Assembly: GCA_963708325.1 (NCBI GenBank)
Contig: OY970203.1
Coordinates: 248,001 to 312,000 of the forward strand
Length of the DNA stretch: 64,000 nt
Direction of reading: 5' to 3'
Source of the DNA: G963708325 sp963708325
Lineage (GTDB): Bacteria; Actinomycetota; Thermoleophilia; Solirubrobacterales; 70-9
A model generated the notes under the pieces. That model saw nothing but the letters and a program-made list of their open reading frames with translations, did no database searches and had not been told where the DNA came from. Made by a program: the position numbers and the translations under genes. Each line of letters opens with the position of its first letter. Within the stretch, counting starts at the first letter, position 1. Positions 1 through 8,676 of the stretch are shown here, piece after piece.

Positions 1-1168
1 CGACGCCGATCACGACGTCGACGCCGGCCTCGCGGGCGTGCTCCCCGATCTCGCGATGGAACCGCTCGCTGCCGGAGCCCAGCTCGCGCATCCCCCCCAG
101 CACCGCGATCAGCCGTCCGCGGGCGCCGAGCGACGCCAGGTGGTCGAGCGCGGCGCGCATCGACATCGGGTTGGCGTTGTAGCAGTCGTTGACAAGGACG
201 ATGCCCTCGCCCAGCCGCACCAGCTCGCCGCGAAGGCGCGAGAAGACTATCCCCGGCGCCCGCTCGCGCATCGCCTCCGGCGCGATCCCCAGGGCGATGC
301 CGGCGGCGATCGCCGCCAGCGCGTTGTCGAAGTTGTGGCGCTCGGCGAAGGGGAAGCGGAAGCGCAGCTCCCCCGCCGGGGTGGCGACCAGAGCCTCCGT
401 GGCGCCGTCGCCGGCGCTTGCCTCGCGCGCCTCGACGTCCCCGCCCGGCCCGAACCGCAGCGTCCTGATCCCCTCCACGTGGGGGTCGAGGTACGGGGCG
501 TCCACCGGTATCACGGCCGTGCCGTGCTCGTGCAGGCCGGGGACAATCTCCGCCTTCGCCGCCGCGATCGCCTCCACCGTCCCCAGCAGCTCCAGGTGGA
601 CGGGGCCGATGTTGGTGATCACCGCGACGTCGGGCTCGGCGATCGCGCAGAGGTCGGCGATCTGGCCGGCGCCGCGCATCGCCATCTCCACGACCAGCAC
701 CTCGGCGTCGGGTGGCGCCGAGAGGATCGCCAGCGGCAGCCCGACCTCGGTGTTGTAGTTCTCGGGGCTGGCGTGAACGCGCTCGCCGAGCAACGCCCCG
801 CAGATGTCCTTGGTCGAGGTCTTGCCCGTCGATCCCGTGATCCCGACCACCGGCCGGCCCAGCTCGCGCCGCCAGCCGCGAGCGAGGCGTTGCAGCGACG
901 CCAGCGGGTCGGCGGAGGCGAGCACCCAGCCGCCGTCGAGCTCGGCCGCGCGCTCGGGGCGCACGATCACTCCCCACGCCCCCGCCGCAAGTGCGCCGGC
1001 CGCGAACTCGCTGCCGTCGGCGCGCTCTCCGGTCAGTCCCACGAAGAGGTCGCCGGGCCTCGCTTCGCGCGAGTCCACGATCACGCGATCGGGCCCGTCG
1101 GCGGCACCGGCGCGCACGACCTCCGCCCCCGCCTCCTCGGCGACCCGCGGGGCGGACAGCGAGATCAC
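1..1168 (-). CDS. murF: MurF, UDP-MurNAc-tripeptide--D-Ala-D-Ala ligase (3' end outside window)
   Basis: Adds D-Ala-D-Ala to UDP-MurNAc-tripeptide in the cytoplasm, the last soluble step of the peptidoglycan precursor. Translating the minus strand from a GTG at 1168 gives an open Mur-ligase frame to the window edge. It has the N-terminal substrate-binding region, the P-loop GITGSTGKTSTKD, the ENYNTEVGLPLA segment, and VLVVEMAMRGAGQIADL and NDCYNANPMSM segments typical of MurF. The start GTG overlaps the murE stop (GTGA), so the genes are translationally coupled. The C-terminal part lies beyond base 1. Confidence 0.93.
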   Translation of the reverse strand, partial: MISLSAPRVAEEAGAEVVRAGAADGPDRVIVDSREARPGDLFVGLTGERADGSEFAAGALAAGAWGVIVRPERAAELDGGWVLASADPLASLQRLARGWRRELGRPVVGITGSTGKTSTKDICGALLGERVHASPENYNTEVGLPLAILSAPPDAEVLVVEMAMRGAGQIADLCAIAEPDVAVITNIGPVHLELLGTVEAIAAAKAEIVPGLHEHGTAVIPVDAPYLDPHVEGIRTLRFGPGGDVEAREASAGDGATEALVATPAGELRFRFPFAERHNFDNALAAIAAGIALGIAPEAMRERAPGIVFSRLRGELVRLGEGIVLVNDCYNANPMSMRAALDHLASLGARGRLIAVLGGMRELGSGSERFHREIGEHAREAGVDVVIGV

Positions 1169-2643
1169 GTCGGCGCCCCGTCGCGCAGGCGGCGCAGCGC
1201 CTCGCGCGCCACCTCGCGGTCGTCGAAAGGCAGCTTGCGGCCGCCCTCGAACTCCTGCCCCTGCTCGTGCCCCTTGCCGGCGATCACGACGGCGTCGCCG
1301 GCGTCGGCGACCGCCAGCGCCCGCGCGATCGCGCGCCGGCGGTCTGGCTCCACCTCGATCCCGGCGCCGGAGTCGATCCCCGTCGGCGGTCCCGACCCGG
1401 CGACGATCTCGGCGATGATCGCGGCGGGGTCCTCCGAGCGGGGGTTGTCGGAGGTGATCACGCAGGCGTCCGCCAGATCGGCGGCGATCCGCCCCATCAG
1501 CGGGCGCTTGTCGCGGTCGCGGTCGCCGCCGCAGCCGAAGGCGCAAACGAGCCTGCCCGCCGTGAGCCGCCGCGCCGCCCGCAGCACGTTGGCGAGCGAG
1601 TCGGGCGTGTGGGCGTAGTCCACCAGCACGGTGAACGGCTGGCCCTCCTCGATCGGCTCGAACCGGCCCGGCACCCGCCCGGCGCCGACCAGGGCGGCGG
1701 CGGCCCGCTCGGCACCGATGCCCAGCGTCCCCGCCGCCGCGATCGCCGCCAGCGCGTTGGCGACGTTGAACTCCCCCGGCAGCGCGGTGCGGACCTCGAC
1801 CACTCCGTCCGGCGCGTGGCAGAGAAAGCGCGCCCCGGCGGCGTCGAAGTCGACGTCGGCGGCGCGGTAGTCGGCCTCGTCGCCGGCCGCCGAGAAGCCG
1901 ATCGCGTCCGTCTGCGCGGCGATCCGCCGCCCGTAGGGGTCGTCGACGTTGACGACCGCGGCGGCGGCCCGACCCGGCGAGAACAGCCGCGCCTTGGCGG
2001 CGAAGTAGTCCTCCATGTCGGCATGGAAGTCGAGGTGGTCCTGGGTGAGGTTGGTGAAGACGGCGACTGCGAAGCGGATCCCGTCGGCCCGGTTCAGGGT
2101 GAGGGCGTGCGAGGAGACCTCCATCACACAGGCGGCATCGCCGGCCTCGAGCATGCGCCGGAACGTGCGCTGCAGGTCGATCGCCTCCGGGGTCGTGCGC
2201 TCCACCTCCTCGCTGACGCCGCCGACCACCCGCTGCACGGTCCCGAGCAGGCCGCTGGGCCGCCCGGCCGACTCGAGCACGTGGCGCAGCAGGAAGGCGG
2301 TCGTCGTCTTGCCGTTCGTGCCGGTGATGCCGGCGACGCGCAGCTCGGCCGTCGGGTCGCCCCAGAAGCGCACGGCGAGCGGCGCCATCGCCGCGCGGGC
2401 GTCGGCGACGCGCACCTGCGCGACCGGTAGGTCGAGGGGGCGCTCGACGACGAGCGCCGCGGCCCCCGCCTCGACCGCAGCCGGCGCGAAGTCGTGGCCG
2501 TCGGCGCGCAGGCCGGCAAAACAGAAGAAGAGGGTGCCCGGGCGCACCTCGCCGCTGTCGTAGGCGAGGTCGGAGATCTCTACCTCGGCGTCCCCCGTCA
2601 GCGCCTCGGCTTCCAGCCCGGCGGTCAGCTCGGCCAGCTTCAT
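1165..2643 (-). CDS. murE: MurE, UDP-MurNAc-L-Ala-D-Glu--meso-diaminopimelate ligase
   Basis: Cytoplasmic ATP-dependent ligase that adds the third peptide residue to the peptidoglycan precursor. The 492-aa product is full length. It has a P-loop GITGTNGKTTT (residues 105-115), TTPEA near 150, EVSSHAL at 175-181, and DNPRSEDP at 399-406. DNPR is the family's signature for meso-diaminopimelate rather than lysine. It lies 31 bp downstream of pbpB and overlaps murF by 4 bp, inside the dcw operon. No anomaly seen. Confidence 0.96.
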   Translation of the reverse strand: MKLAELTAGLEAEALTGDAEVEISDLAYDSGEVRPGTLFFCFAGLRADGHDFAPAAVEAGAAALVVERPLDLPVAQVRVADARAAMAPLAVRFWGDPTAELRVAGITGTNGKTTTAFLLRHVLESAGRPSGLLGTVQRVVGGVSEEVERTTPEAIDLQRTFRRMLEAGDAACVMEVSSHALTLNRADGIRFAVAVFTNLTQDHLDFHADMEDYFAAKARLFSPGRAAAAVVNVDDPYGRRIAAQTDAIGFSAAGDEADYRAADVDFDAAGARFLCHAPDGVVEVRTALPGEFNVANALAAIAAAGTLGIGAERAAAALVGAGRVPGRFEPIEEGQPFTVLVDYAHTPDSLANVLRAARRLTAGRLVCAFGCGGDRDRDKRPLMGRIAADLADACVITSDNPRSEDPAAIIAEIVAGSGPPTGIDSGAGIEVEPDRRRAIARALAVADAGDAVVIAGKGHEQGQEFEGGRKLPFDDREVAREALRRLRDGAPT

Positions 2644-2674
2644 CGGGCGCCGATTGTAGGTTGCGCCGCCCCTG

Positions 2675-4330
2675 CTACTGCGGTGGGATGCCCAGGTACG
2701 GCAGCGCGAAGCGGGCGATCTCGCCGAACGCCGGGGCGGCGACCGAGCCGCCGTAGATGTCGCCCTGGGGCTCGTCGACGATCACGGCGACCAGCAGCCG
2801 CGGGTCCTGGGCGGGGGCGAACCCGACGAACGAGGCGACGAAGGCGGAGTCGGAATAGCCGCCGTCGATCGCCTTCTGCGCCGTCCCGGTCTTGCCGGCC
2901 AGCGTGTAGCCGTCCACCTTCACCTCCGAGGCGGTGCCGCCCGGCGCCAGCACCCCCTCCAACATCGTCCGCAGCTCACGCGACGTGCGGGCGCTGATCA
3001 CGCGGTGTCCCGGGGCGGCTGCGATGGGCTCGCCGCCGACGCGCTCGACCAGCTGGGGCGGGCGCAGGATGCCGCCGTTGGCGATCGCCGAGTATGCCTG
3101 GGCCATCTGGATCGGCGTGACCGAGAGGCCCTGGCCGATCGGCAGGTTCCCCATCGAGGAGCCGGAGTAGTCCGAGGGGGCGGGGACGATCCCGCGCTCC
3201 TCGGCCGGGAACTGGACCCCGGTCGGCCGGCCGAAACCGAACCGCCGCACCCAGTCGCCGAAGCGGCTCGCGCCCAGCTTGAGGCCGATCGTGATTGCGC
3301 CCACGTTCGAGGACTGGGCGAGGATGTCCGCAACCGTGAGCGTCGCGGGGCCGCGCGGCTCCGCCTCTCCGATCGTGCGGTCGGCGACCGTGATCTCCGG
3401 CGCCAGGTCGAACGGGGTCCGCGGCGTCACCAGGCCGTCCTGGAGCGCCCCGGCCACGGTGAAGGCCTTGAAGGTGGAGCCCGGCTCGTAGGTGAAGCCG
3501 GTGGCGCGGTTCTCGAGCTCGTCCGGGCTCGCCTTGGTGAGGTCGGCGGCGTCCACGGTCGGCCAGTTGGCCATCGCCAGCACGCGGCCGCTGCGCGGGT
3601 CCATCACGATCGCGCTTGCCCCCTTCGGCGAATACTTCGCGCCCAGCTCGGCGAGCACCTGCTCGGTGCGCGCCTCCAGCGGGGCGTCGATCGTGAGCCG
3701 GACGTCGTGTCCGGTCGAGGCCTGCTTGAGCGTCTCGAGCTTGATCGCCTGCCCGAGCGCGTCCTTGACCACCCGGCGCTCGCCGTCGGTGCCGTGCAGC
3801 ACCTTGTCGTCGGCCGCCTCCAGACCGCTCAGGCCCTGGTTGTCGATGCCGACGGCGCCGATCACCTGAGAGGCCAGCTCGCCCTGCGGATAGACACGGC
3901 GGCTGTCGGGCAGCAGGCCGATCCCGGCGATGTGCAGCCGGCGGACGCGGTCGGCGGTCGTCAGGCTGACCTTGCGCGCCAGGTAGGCGAAGCCCGAGCC
4001 TCGATCCGAGATGCTGCGCAGCAGCTCGGCGGCGGGAACGTGCAGGACGGCGGAGAGCCGCTCGGCCGCGCGCTCGCGGTCCTTCACCTGGTAGGGCGTG
4101 GCGAAGACCGTCGAGGCGTCCTCGGAGACGGCCAGCTCCTTGCCGCCGCTGTCCAGCACGCGGCCGCGATGTCCGGGCACGACGACGGTCTCGGTCTGCT
4201 GGCTGCGTGCGCTGGCGCTGAGCGAGCCGCCCTCGATCGCCTGGATCCAGACAGCGCGTGCCAGCAGCACGCAGAAGAGCAGCACGAAGGCGCCGAACAG
4301 GACCCCGACGCGGCGCTCGACGGTCCTCAT
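2675..4330 (-). CDS. ftsI: Class B penicillin-binding protein, FtsI/PBP2-type transpeptidase
   Basis: Cross-links septal peptidoglycan. The 551-aa protein from ATG 4330 has one N-terminal transmembrane helix (about 9-28), a PBP dimer domain, and a transpeptidase domain with the active-site motifs STFK, SSN and KTGT in order. A longer frame runs upstream to 4510, but its first 60 residues are low-complexity Pro/Arg and read antisense across the ftsL tail, so 4330 is preferred. It sits 10 bp after the FtsL-like gene and 31 bp before murE, the usual dcw order. Confidence 0.93.
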   Translation of the reverse strand: MRTVERRVGVLFGAFVLLFCVLLARAVWIQAIEGGSLSASARSQQTETVVVPGHRGRVLDSGGKELAVSEDASTVFATPYQVKDRERAAERLSAVLHVPAAELLRSISDRGSGFAYLARKVSLTTADRVRRLHIAGIGLLPDSRRVYPQGELASQVIGAVGIDNQGLSGLEAADDKVLHGTDGERRVVKDALGQAIKLETLKQASTGHDVRLTIDAPLEARTEQVLAELGAKYSPKGASAIVMDPRSGRVLAMANWPTVDAADLTKASPDELENRATGFTYEPGSTFKAFTVAGALQDGLVTPRTPFDLAPEITVADRTIGEAEPRGPATLTVADILAQSSNVGAITIGLKLGASRFGDWVRRFGFGRPTGVQFPAEERGIVPAPSDYSGSSMGNLPIGQGLSVTPIQMAQAYSAIANGGILRPPQLVERVGGEPIAAAPGHRVISARTSRELRTMLEGVLAPGGTASEVKVDGYTLAGKTGTAQKAIDGGYSDSAFVASFVGFAPAQDPRLLVAVIVDEPQGDIYGGSVAAPAFGEIARFALPYLGIPPQ

Positions 4331-4340
4331 CGCTGCCGCC

Positions 4341-5126
4341 CTAGGGGGCCGCCACCCCGCCGCCGCCCGCTGGAGCGGGCGCCGGAGCAACGGGTTGGGG
4401 CGGCGCCGTGGTGGCCGGCGCGGTCGGCGGCGGCGCGGCGGCGGTCGTCGTGGTCGTCGGTGAAGGGGCCGGCGCCGTCGCGGCGGTGGCGTCGGCGGGT
4501 GTGGGCGCAACCGCCGTAGGCGCCGTCGCCGCCGGCAGCGGCGCCAGCGCGCCCGACACGGTGAAGTCGCCGGCGCCGAGCCGGCGGGCGGCGATCTCGG
4601 CGTAGCGCTCGCCGGCGGTCAGGTAGCGGATCTGCCCCGGGTCGGGCACCACCAGGCCGAGCAGCCCGGCGCGGTCCTGGATGCGCTGGTCGGAGAGCCG
4701 CATCGCCAGGCGGGCGCGCAGCTCCGAGTTCTGCTGCTCGAGCCCGGCGACCTGCTGGGCGACCCGGCCCGACGACGTGCTCAGGCTGAGGCTGACGACG
4801 TTGAGCGCGACGATCCCCGACAGCAGGGTGCCGAGCACGCCGATCCAGAGCTGGCCGCGGGTCATCCGGTGAACGAGGCGGGCCTCCGGGAGACGCCGCA
4901 CCGCCACAGCCGTGCGCCCAACGGCCAGCGGGATCAGCTGACCGCGCTGTGGATGGGCCTGGGCGCGCCGCGAACGGGCCCTGGCGGCGGACGGTCGCCG
5001 TCCGGCAGCCGGGCGCGACCGGCGGCGGGCTGGCGAGGCGGCGCCGGAGCGCGGGCGCTTGGAGCGCGCCGGCGCGGCGGCGACGCCCTCGGCGGCGAGC
5101 CTGCGTGCGGCCGCTGTCGCGGCCAT
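4341..5126 (-). CDS. FtsL-like septum protein with Pro/Ala/Thr-rich tail
   Basis: 261-aa single-pass membrane protein located where ftsL is expected, between rsmH and ftsI. It has a basic Arg/Ala-rich cytoplasmic N-terminus (residues 1-90), one TM helix around LWIGVLGTLLSGIVALNVV, then a leucine-rich coiled coil (QQVAGLEQQNSELRARLAM), as in FtsL/DivIC. A long Ala/Thr/Pro tail of about 80 residues follows and is unusual for FtsL, which is normally about 100-120 aa. Its ATG shares one base with the rsmH stop (TGATG). Assignment rests on position and topology, since FtsL sequence is poorly conserved. Confidence 0.8.
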   Translation of the reverse strand: MAATAAARRLAAEGVAAAPARSKRPRSGAASPARRRSRPAAGRRPSAARARSRRAQAHPQRGQLIPLAVGRTAVAVRRLPEARLVHRMTRGQLWIGVLGTLLSGIVALNVVSLSLSTSSGRVAQQVAGLEQQNSELRARLAMRLSDQRIQDRAGLLGLVVPDPGQIRYLTAGERYAEIAARRLGAGDFTVSGALAPLPAATAPTAVAPTPADATAATAPAPSPTTTTTAAAPPPTAPATTAPPQPVAPAPAPAGGGGVAAP

Positions 5127-6070
5127 CAGGCAACCCCCCTCGGCGGGCCGACCTTGACCGCCGCGCGCAGGCGCGCGGAGGACGAGCGCGGGTTGCGGGC
5201 CAGCTCGGCGGCGCCGGGGACCACGGCGCGACGCGCCAGCAGCTCCGCCTCGGGCCGCGAGCCGCAGCGGCAGACCGGCAGCTCGGGCGGGCAGATGCAG
5301 CGCTGCGCGCGCTCGGCAAGGAAGCGCTTGACCATGCGGTCCTCGAGCGAATGGAACGCGATCGCGCCGAAGCGTCCGCCCTCGGGCAGGACCGTCCACG
5401 CCTGCGGCAGGCCGCCGGCCAGCGACCCCAGCTCGTCGTTGACGGCGATCCTGATCGCCTGGAAGCTGCGCTTGGCCGGATGACCGCGGCCGAAGCGGGC
5501 CGCGGGCGGCATCCCGGCCTTGATCGCCTCGACCAGCTCCGCCGTCGTCGAGAGCGGGCGCCGGCGGGCGATCTCGCGGGCGATGCCGCCGGCGTGGCGC
5601 TCCTCGCCGTACTCGCGCAGGATCCGCGCCAGCCGCTGCTGCGGCCACTCGTTTACGACCTCGGCCGCCGACAGCTTCTGGCCGGGGTCCATGCGCATGT
5701 CGAGGACGGCGTCGTAGGCGTAGGAGAAGCCGCGCTCCCAGCCCTCCAGCTGGAGCGAGGACATCCCCAGGTCCATGTAGACGAGGTCGGCGGCCACGCC
5801 CTCCTGCCGCAGGTCGCCGAGCGCGACGGCGTAGTCGGCGCGAACGAAGCGCGCCCGGCAGGGGGCCTCGGCGGCGAACTCGGCGAAGCGCCGCTCGGCG
5901 GCCGGGTCGCGGTCGATGCAGACGATCTCGCCCGCCGCCCCCAGCCGCTCGGCGACCAGGCGGGCGTGGCCGCCGCCGCCGAAGGTGCAGTCGATCGCGG
6001 TCTCGCCCGGTCCGGGCGCGAGCAGGTCGACCAGCTCGGCTGCGAGGACGGGTACGTGCTCGGTGGGCAT
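5126..6070 (-). CDS. rsmH: RsmH, 16S rRNA (cytosine-1402-N4)-methyltransferase
   Basis: SAM-dependent methyltransferase that modifies C1402 of 16S rRNA. The product from ATG 6070 is 314 aa, the family's usual length, and opens with the typical HVPVL segment. It shows the SAM-binding motif DCTFGGGGHA and a C-terminal FHSLEDRMVKRF motif. An in-frame ATG at 6112, overlapping the mraZ stop, would add 14 residues. I prefer 6070 because family members begin just before HxPVL. It lies in the dcw operon between mraZ and the FtsL-like gene. Confidence 0.95.
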   Translation of the reverse strand: MPTEHVPVLAAELVDLLAPGPGETAIDCTFGGGGHARLVAERLGAAGEIVCIDRDPAAERRFAEFAAEAPCRARFVRADYAVALGDLRQEGVAADLVYMDLGMSSLQLEGWERGFSYAYDAVLDMRMDPGQKLSAAEVVNEWPQQRLARILREYGEERHAGGIAREIARRRPLSTTAELVEAIKAGMPPAARFGRGHPAKRSFQAIRIAVNDELGSLAGGLPQAWTVLPEGGRFGAIAFHSLEDRMVKRFLAERAQRCICPPELPVCRCGSRPEAELLARRAVVPGAAELARNPRSSSARLRAAVKVGPPRGVA

Positions 6071-6108
6071 GTAGGTAGGTCCGATGCTGGCGGCGGCGGA
6101 GGCGATCA

Positions 6109-6543
6109 TCATCCGCCCTTCGCCATCTCCGCCGCCGCCTCGCTGACGCGGGCGCGGCTCTCGCTCTGCTGCTGCTGCCAGTTGGCCGCGCTCCACACCT
6201 CGAAGTGGTCGCCGACCCCGATCACCACGCAGGTGCCCTCCAGCCCGGCGTGCTCGACGAGGTGCCCGGGCATCCGCACCCTGCCGGCCGAGTCGAGCTT
6301 CTCGTCGAACGACTGGCCGTGGAAGAAGCGCCGCACCATGCGCCCCTCCGGCGTCAGCGGGTGGGCCTGGGCGAGGAAGGTCTCCGTGAAGGTGCCGTAG
6401 GTCTGCGCGGTCCAGACCTCCACGCAGGGGTCGAGCCCGGCGGCGAGAACCACTCCGTCGGAGAGCGGTGCGCGAAAGCGGGCCGGAACCGTGAGGCGGT
6501 CCTTGGAGTCGAGGCTGTGCTCGTATTGGCCGCGAAACGACAA
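6109..6543 (-). CDS. mraZ: MraZ transcriptional regulator of the dcw operon
   Basis: MraZ is a ring-forming, AbrB-fold DNA-binding protein that usually represses its own division/cell-wall operon. The 144-aa product contains two SpoVT-AbrB repeats, with the motifs LDSKDRLTVPARFR near the start and LDSAGRVRMPGHL in the second half. The start is TTG at 6543, preceded by AAAAGGA with a 9-base spacer. The frame is open far upstream, but the added sequence is antisense to other genes and not MraZ-like. It is the first gene of the operon, and MraZ-type boxes lie about 110-130 bp upstream. Confidence 0.95.
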   Translation of the reverse strand: MSFRGQYEHSLDSKDRLTVPARFRAPLSDGVVLAAGLDPCVEVWTAQTYGTFTETFLAQAHPLTPEGRMVRRFFHGQSFDEKLDSAGRVRMPGHLVEHAGLEGTCVVIGVGDHFEVWSAANWQQQQSESRARVSEAAAEMAKGG

Positions 6544-6649
6544 CGTTGAGGGTCCTTTTCGTGCGGTGGCGCCAGCCGGGGAGAGAGTCGAACCGAGGTG
6601 ACGAGGTGGGAGGAGCCTCGCCACCCCGGTCCGTTTCCTCAACTCGGGG

Positions 6650-6674
6650 CGCCACGCTAACCCACGCTGCCCCA
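6650..6674 (-). promoter_or_regulatory. MraZ-type operator: three direct repeats upstream of mraZ
   Basis: On the minus strand, reading towards mraZ, three 5-bp boxes occur with exact 10-bp periodicity: TGGGG (6674-6670), TGGGT (6664-6660) and TGGCG (6654-6650). The spacers are 5 bp (CAGCG, TAGCG). This matches the known MraZ operator layout of TGGGN repeats separated by 5 nt. It predicts autoregulation of the dcw operon. I could not pick a convincing -35/-10 pair in the 300-bp gap 6544-6843. Confidence 0.8.
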
Positions 6675-6698
6675 CTTTGCAACACAGAATTGGAGCCG

Positions 6699-6713
6699 TT
6701 CCGTCGGACGGAA
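6699..6713. promoter_or_regulatory. Perfect 15-bp palindrome between divergent mraZ and membrane-protein gene
   Basis: TTCCGTC-G-GACGGAA is a perfect inverted repeat with 7-bp arms and a 1-bp centre. It lies in the divergent intergenic region, about 25 bp beyond the MraZ boxes and 131 bp before the ATG at 6844. It may be an operator for a dimeric regulator. No regulator is identified. Confidence 0.4.
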
Positions 6714-6843
6714 TTGCTACCCGCCCCCGCAACGACGCGAATTCCGCGCTGCAGAGCGGAAAACGCCGCGCCCGGCAGGGGCGCAGGACCGCGCCCGCCC
6801 CTGCCCCGCTTGCAAGCCGGGTTGCAACGGTAGGCTTGCGGCG

Positions 6844-7794
6844 ATGAGCGCGACTCCGCCCCCACCGCCCCCGCCACCGGGGGATCAGGCACCGCCGCCC
6901 AGCGACGTCGCCCCGCCGCCGACCGCCGCCGCGCCGCCGCCGAGCGAGCAGGCGGGGCCCGTCGGGGGGCCGCAGGACACCGACGACATGCGCGGCTACC
7001 ACCTGCGACGGCTGCTGCGAAAGCCGCTCACGCTCAGCCTCGGCGCCACCTTCGCGATCGCGGCGTTCGTCGCCGGCACCCTGATCGCCGGCCCCGCGGT
7101 GGGGCTGGTCGGCGTCGTTGCCGTCGCCATGCTGACCCTGCTGATCGTCTACGCGATCGCCGCGAGCAAGGCGGCCGACGACTTCTACCGCGCCTACGCC
7201 GCCGCCCGCGGGCTCACCTGGAACGGCAGCCGCGAGAAGCTGCCGCCGGTGACCCCGCTGCTGAGAAAGGGCGACGACCGCTACTCGGAGAACAGCTTCC
7301 GCGGCATGCTTCCCGGCGGCATGCCCGGCACGCTGTCGCTGTTCACCTACGAGGAGGAGAGCACCGACAGCAAGGGCAACCGGCAGACGTCCTACTACCA
7401 CTTCACGGTGGCGCTTTTCGACATGCCCGAGCTCACCGCGAAGGTCAACAAGCTCTACCTCAACCGCAAGTCGGGCTTTCGTTTCCTCGAGGGCGTCGAG
7501 GACGCCTTTCGCAAGAACAAGCGGCTGGAGCTGGAAAGCGAGACGCTGGCCGACCGCTACGAGATCTTCTACGGTCCCGACGAGGACGAGAACTGGCTTC
7601 GCCAGCTCTTCTCCCCCAGCTTCATCGTCTGGCTCACCGAGCAGGCGCCCAAGCACTTCGCATTCGAGCTGGAGGGCGGCGAGCTCTGCGTGAACGTGAA
7701 GGGCCACGACTCCAAGTCGTCCCAGCTCGACGGGCTGTGCGCGATGGCGGGCCACGTCGCCGCCCGCATCCGCGGCGAGGCCACCGAGGGCTGA
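6844..7794 (+). CDS. Conserved-type membrane protein with Pro-rich N-terminus
   Basis: 316-aa protein of unknown function. Residues 1-50 are Pro/Ala-rich. Two adjacent TM helices follow at about 72-108 (TLSLGATFAIAAFVAGTLIA and VGLVGVVAVAMLTLLIVYAI). The C-terminal domain of about 200 residues is soluble and contains FTYEEE, YYHFTVALFD and FELEGGEL segments, giving a DUF3137-like layout. It is divergent from mraZ and convergent with tadC, so it is probably monocistronic. The function cannot be inferred from context. Confidence 0.8.
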   Translation: MSATPPPPPPPPGDQAPPPSDVAPPPTAAAPPPSEQAGPVGGPQDTDDMRGYHLRRLLRKPLTLSLGATFAIAAFVAGTLIAGPAVGLVGVVAVAMLTLLIVYAIAASKAADDFYRAYAAARGLTWNGSREKLPPVTPLLRKGDDRYSENSFRGMLPGGMPGTLSLFTYEEESTDSKGNRQTSYYHFTVALFDMPELTAKVNKLYLNRKSGFRFLEGVEDAFRKNKRLELESETLADRYEIFYGPDEDENWLRQLFSPSFIVWLTEQAPKHFAFELEGGELCVNVKGHDSKSSQLDGLCAMAGHVAARIRGEATEG

Positions 7795-7823
7795 GCGGCC
7801 CCGGCCGGACCGCGGCGTCGCTG

Positions 7824-8660
7824 CTAGAGCCCGCCGAGCAGGGCCCCGGAGTTCGCGGCCAGCGCGGCGACGATCATCAGCAGCACCGCGGGGACGAGGA
7901 CCAGCGCCACGACGAGCTGGATCTTCGGCGCCGCGCGCGAGGCGCGCTCCTCGATCCGGCGGCGCTGGTCGCGCCGAAGCGCGGTCGCCTGATCGCGAAG
8001 CTGGTCGGCGAGCGGCGAGCCGTGGCGCTGCGACCGCTCGATCGCGGCGACGAGCGCCGCAACCTCTCCGCCGCCGATGCGGGCCCGGAGCAGCCGCAGC
8101 GCCTCGGGCTGCGACGTCCCCGCGGCGATCTCGGCGGCGCATACGCCCAGCTCCGCCGCCAGGGGGCCGCGGGTCCGCTCCGCGACCTCGCGCATGCTCT
8201 GCGCCGCGGAGCGCCCCGCGGCGGCGCCGACGGCGATGATGTCGAGTGCGTCCGGCAGCGCCGCGGCGATCCGCTCCCGGCGCATCCGCGCCGCGCGCTC
8301 CAGCAGGGCGTCCGGCGCCAGGAAGCCGGCTGCGGGCAGCAGCACGGCGACGGCGAGCGCGAGCCGTCCCGGGGCGGCGGGCGACGCGACCGCCGCGGCG
8401 CCGATGCCAGCGGCCGCGCCGGCCAGGCGGCCCGCGACCACGGCCCGGATCGGGATGCGGTGGGCGAGGCCGGCGCGGGCGAGTCGCTCCGGGGCGCCGC
8501 GAGCGATCGCCGCCAGCGGGCCCGCGTCCGTCCCCGCGCCGCCGAGGCGGAGCCACGCGCGGCGCGCCGCAGTGGCCAGCTCCTCGCCGCGGCTGCCCAG
8601 CGCCTCCCATCCCGCTGCGAAGCAGAGCAGCGCGGCGGCGGCTGCCAGCGCCGGGCTCAG
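7824..8660 (-). CDS. TadC-like type II secretion F-domain protein (start uncertain)
   Basis: Inner-membrane platform protein of a Tad/Flp pilus, usually paired with TadB. The C-terminal 205 residues carry a GspF-type domain (LPDALDIIAVGAAAGRSAAQ, IERSQRHGSPLADQLRDQA) and a closing TM helix. The frame continues upstream of the GTG at 8441 and encodes the expected first TM helix (LSPALAAAAALLCFAAGWEA), but no ATG/GTG/TTG lies there. A GTG at 8680 overlapping the tadB stop is one base out of frame across the C5/G5 run at 8667-8671. The start shown (CTG 8660) is provisional. A one-base indel in that run would join GTG 8680 to this frame. Confidence 0.75.
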   Translation of the reverse strand: MSPALAAAAALLCFAAGWEALGSRGEELATAARRAWLRLGGAGTDAGPLAAIARGAPERLARAGLAHRIPIRAVVAGRLAGAAAGIGAAAVASPAAPGRLALAVAVLLPAAGFLAPDALLERAARMRRERIAAALPDALDIIAVGAAAGRSAAQSMREVAERTRGPLAAELGVCAAEIAAGTSQPEALRLLRARIGGGEVAALVAAIERSQRHGSPLADQLRDQATALRRDQRRRIEERASRAAPKIQLVVALVLVPAVLLMIVAALAANSGALLGGL

Positions 8661-8676
8661 GCGCCGCCCCCGCCGC

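Noticed and set aside
3005..4519. Long plus-strand open frame of 504 codons
   Set aside because: Antisense to pbpB and the FtsL-like gene; Arg/Gly/Ala-rich shadow frame of a GC-rich gene with no family features.
6544..8610. Upstream extension of the mraZ frame
   Set aside because: The frame is open for 2 kb but the sequence is antisense to the 6844 gene and tadC; MraZ homology begins at TTG 6543.
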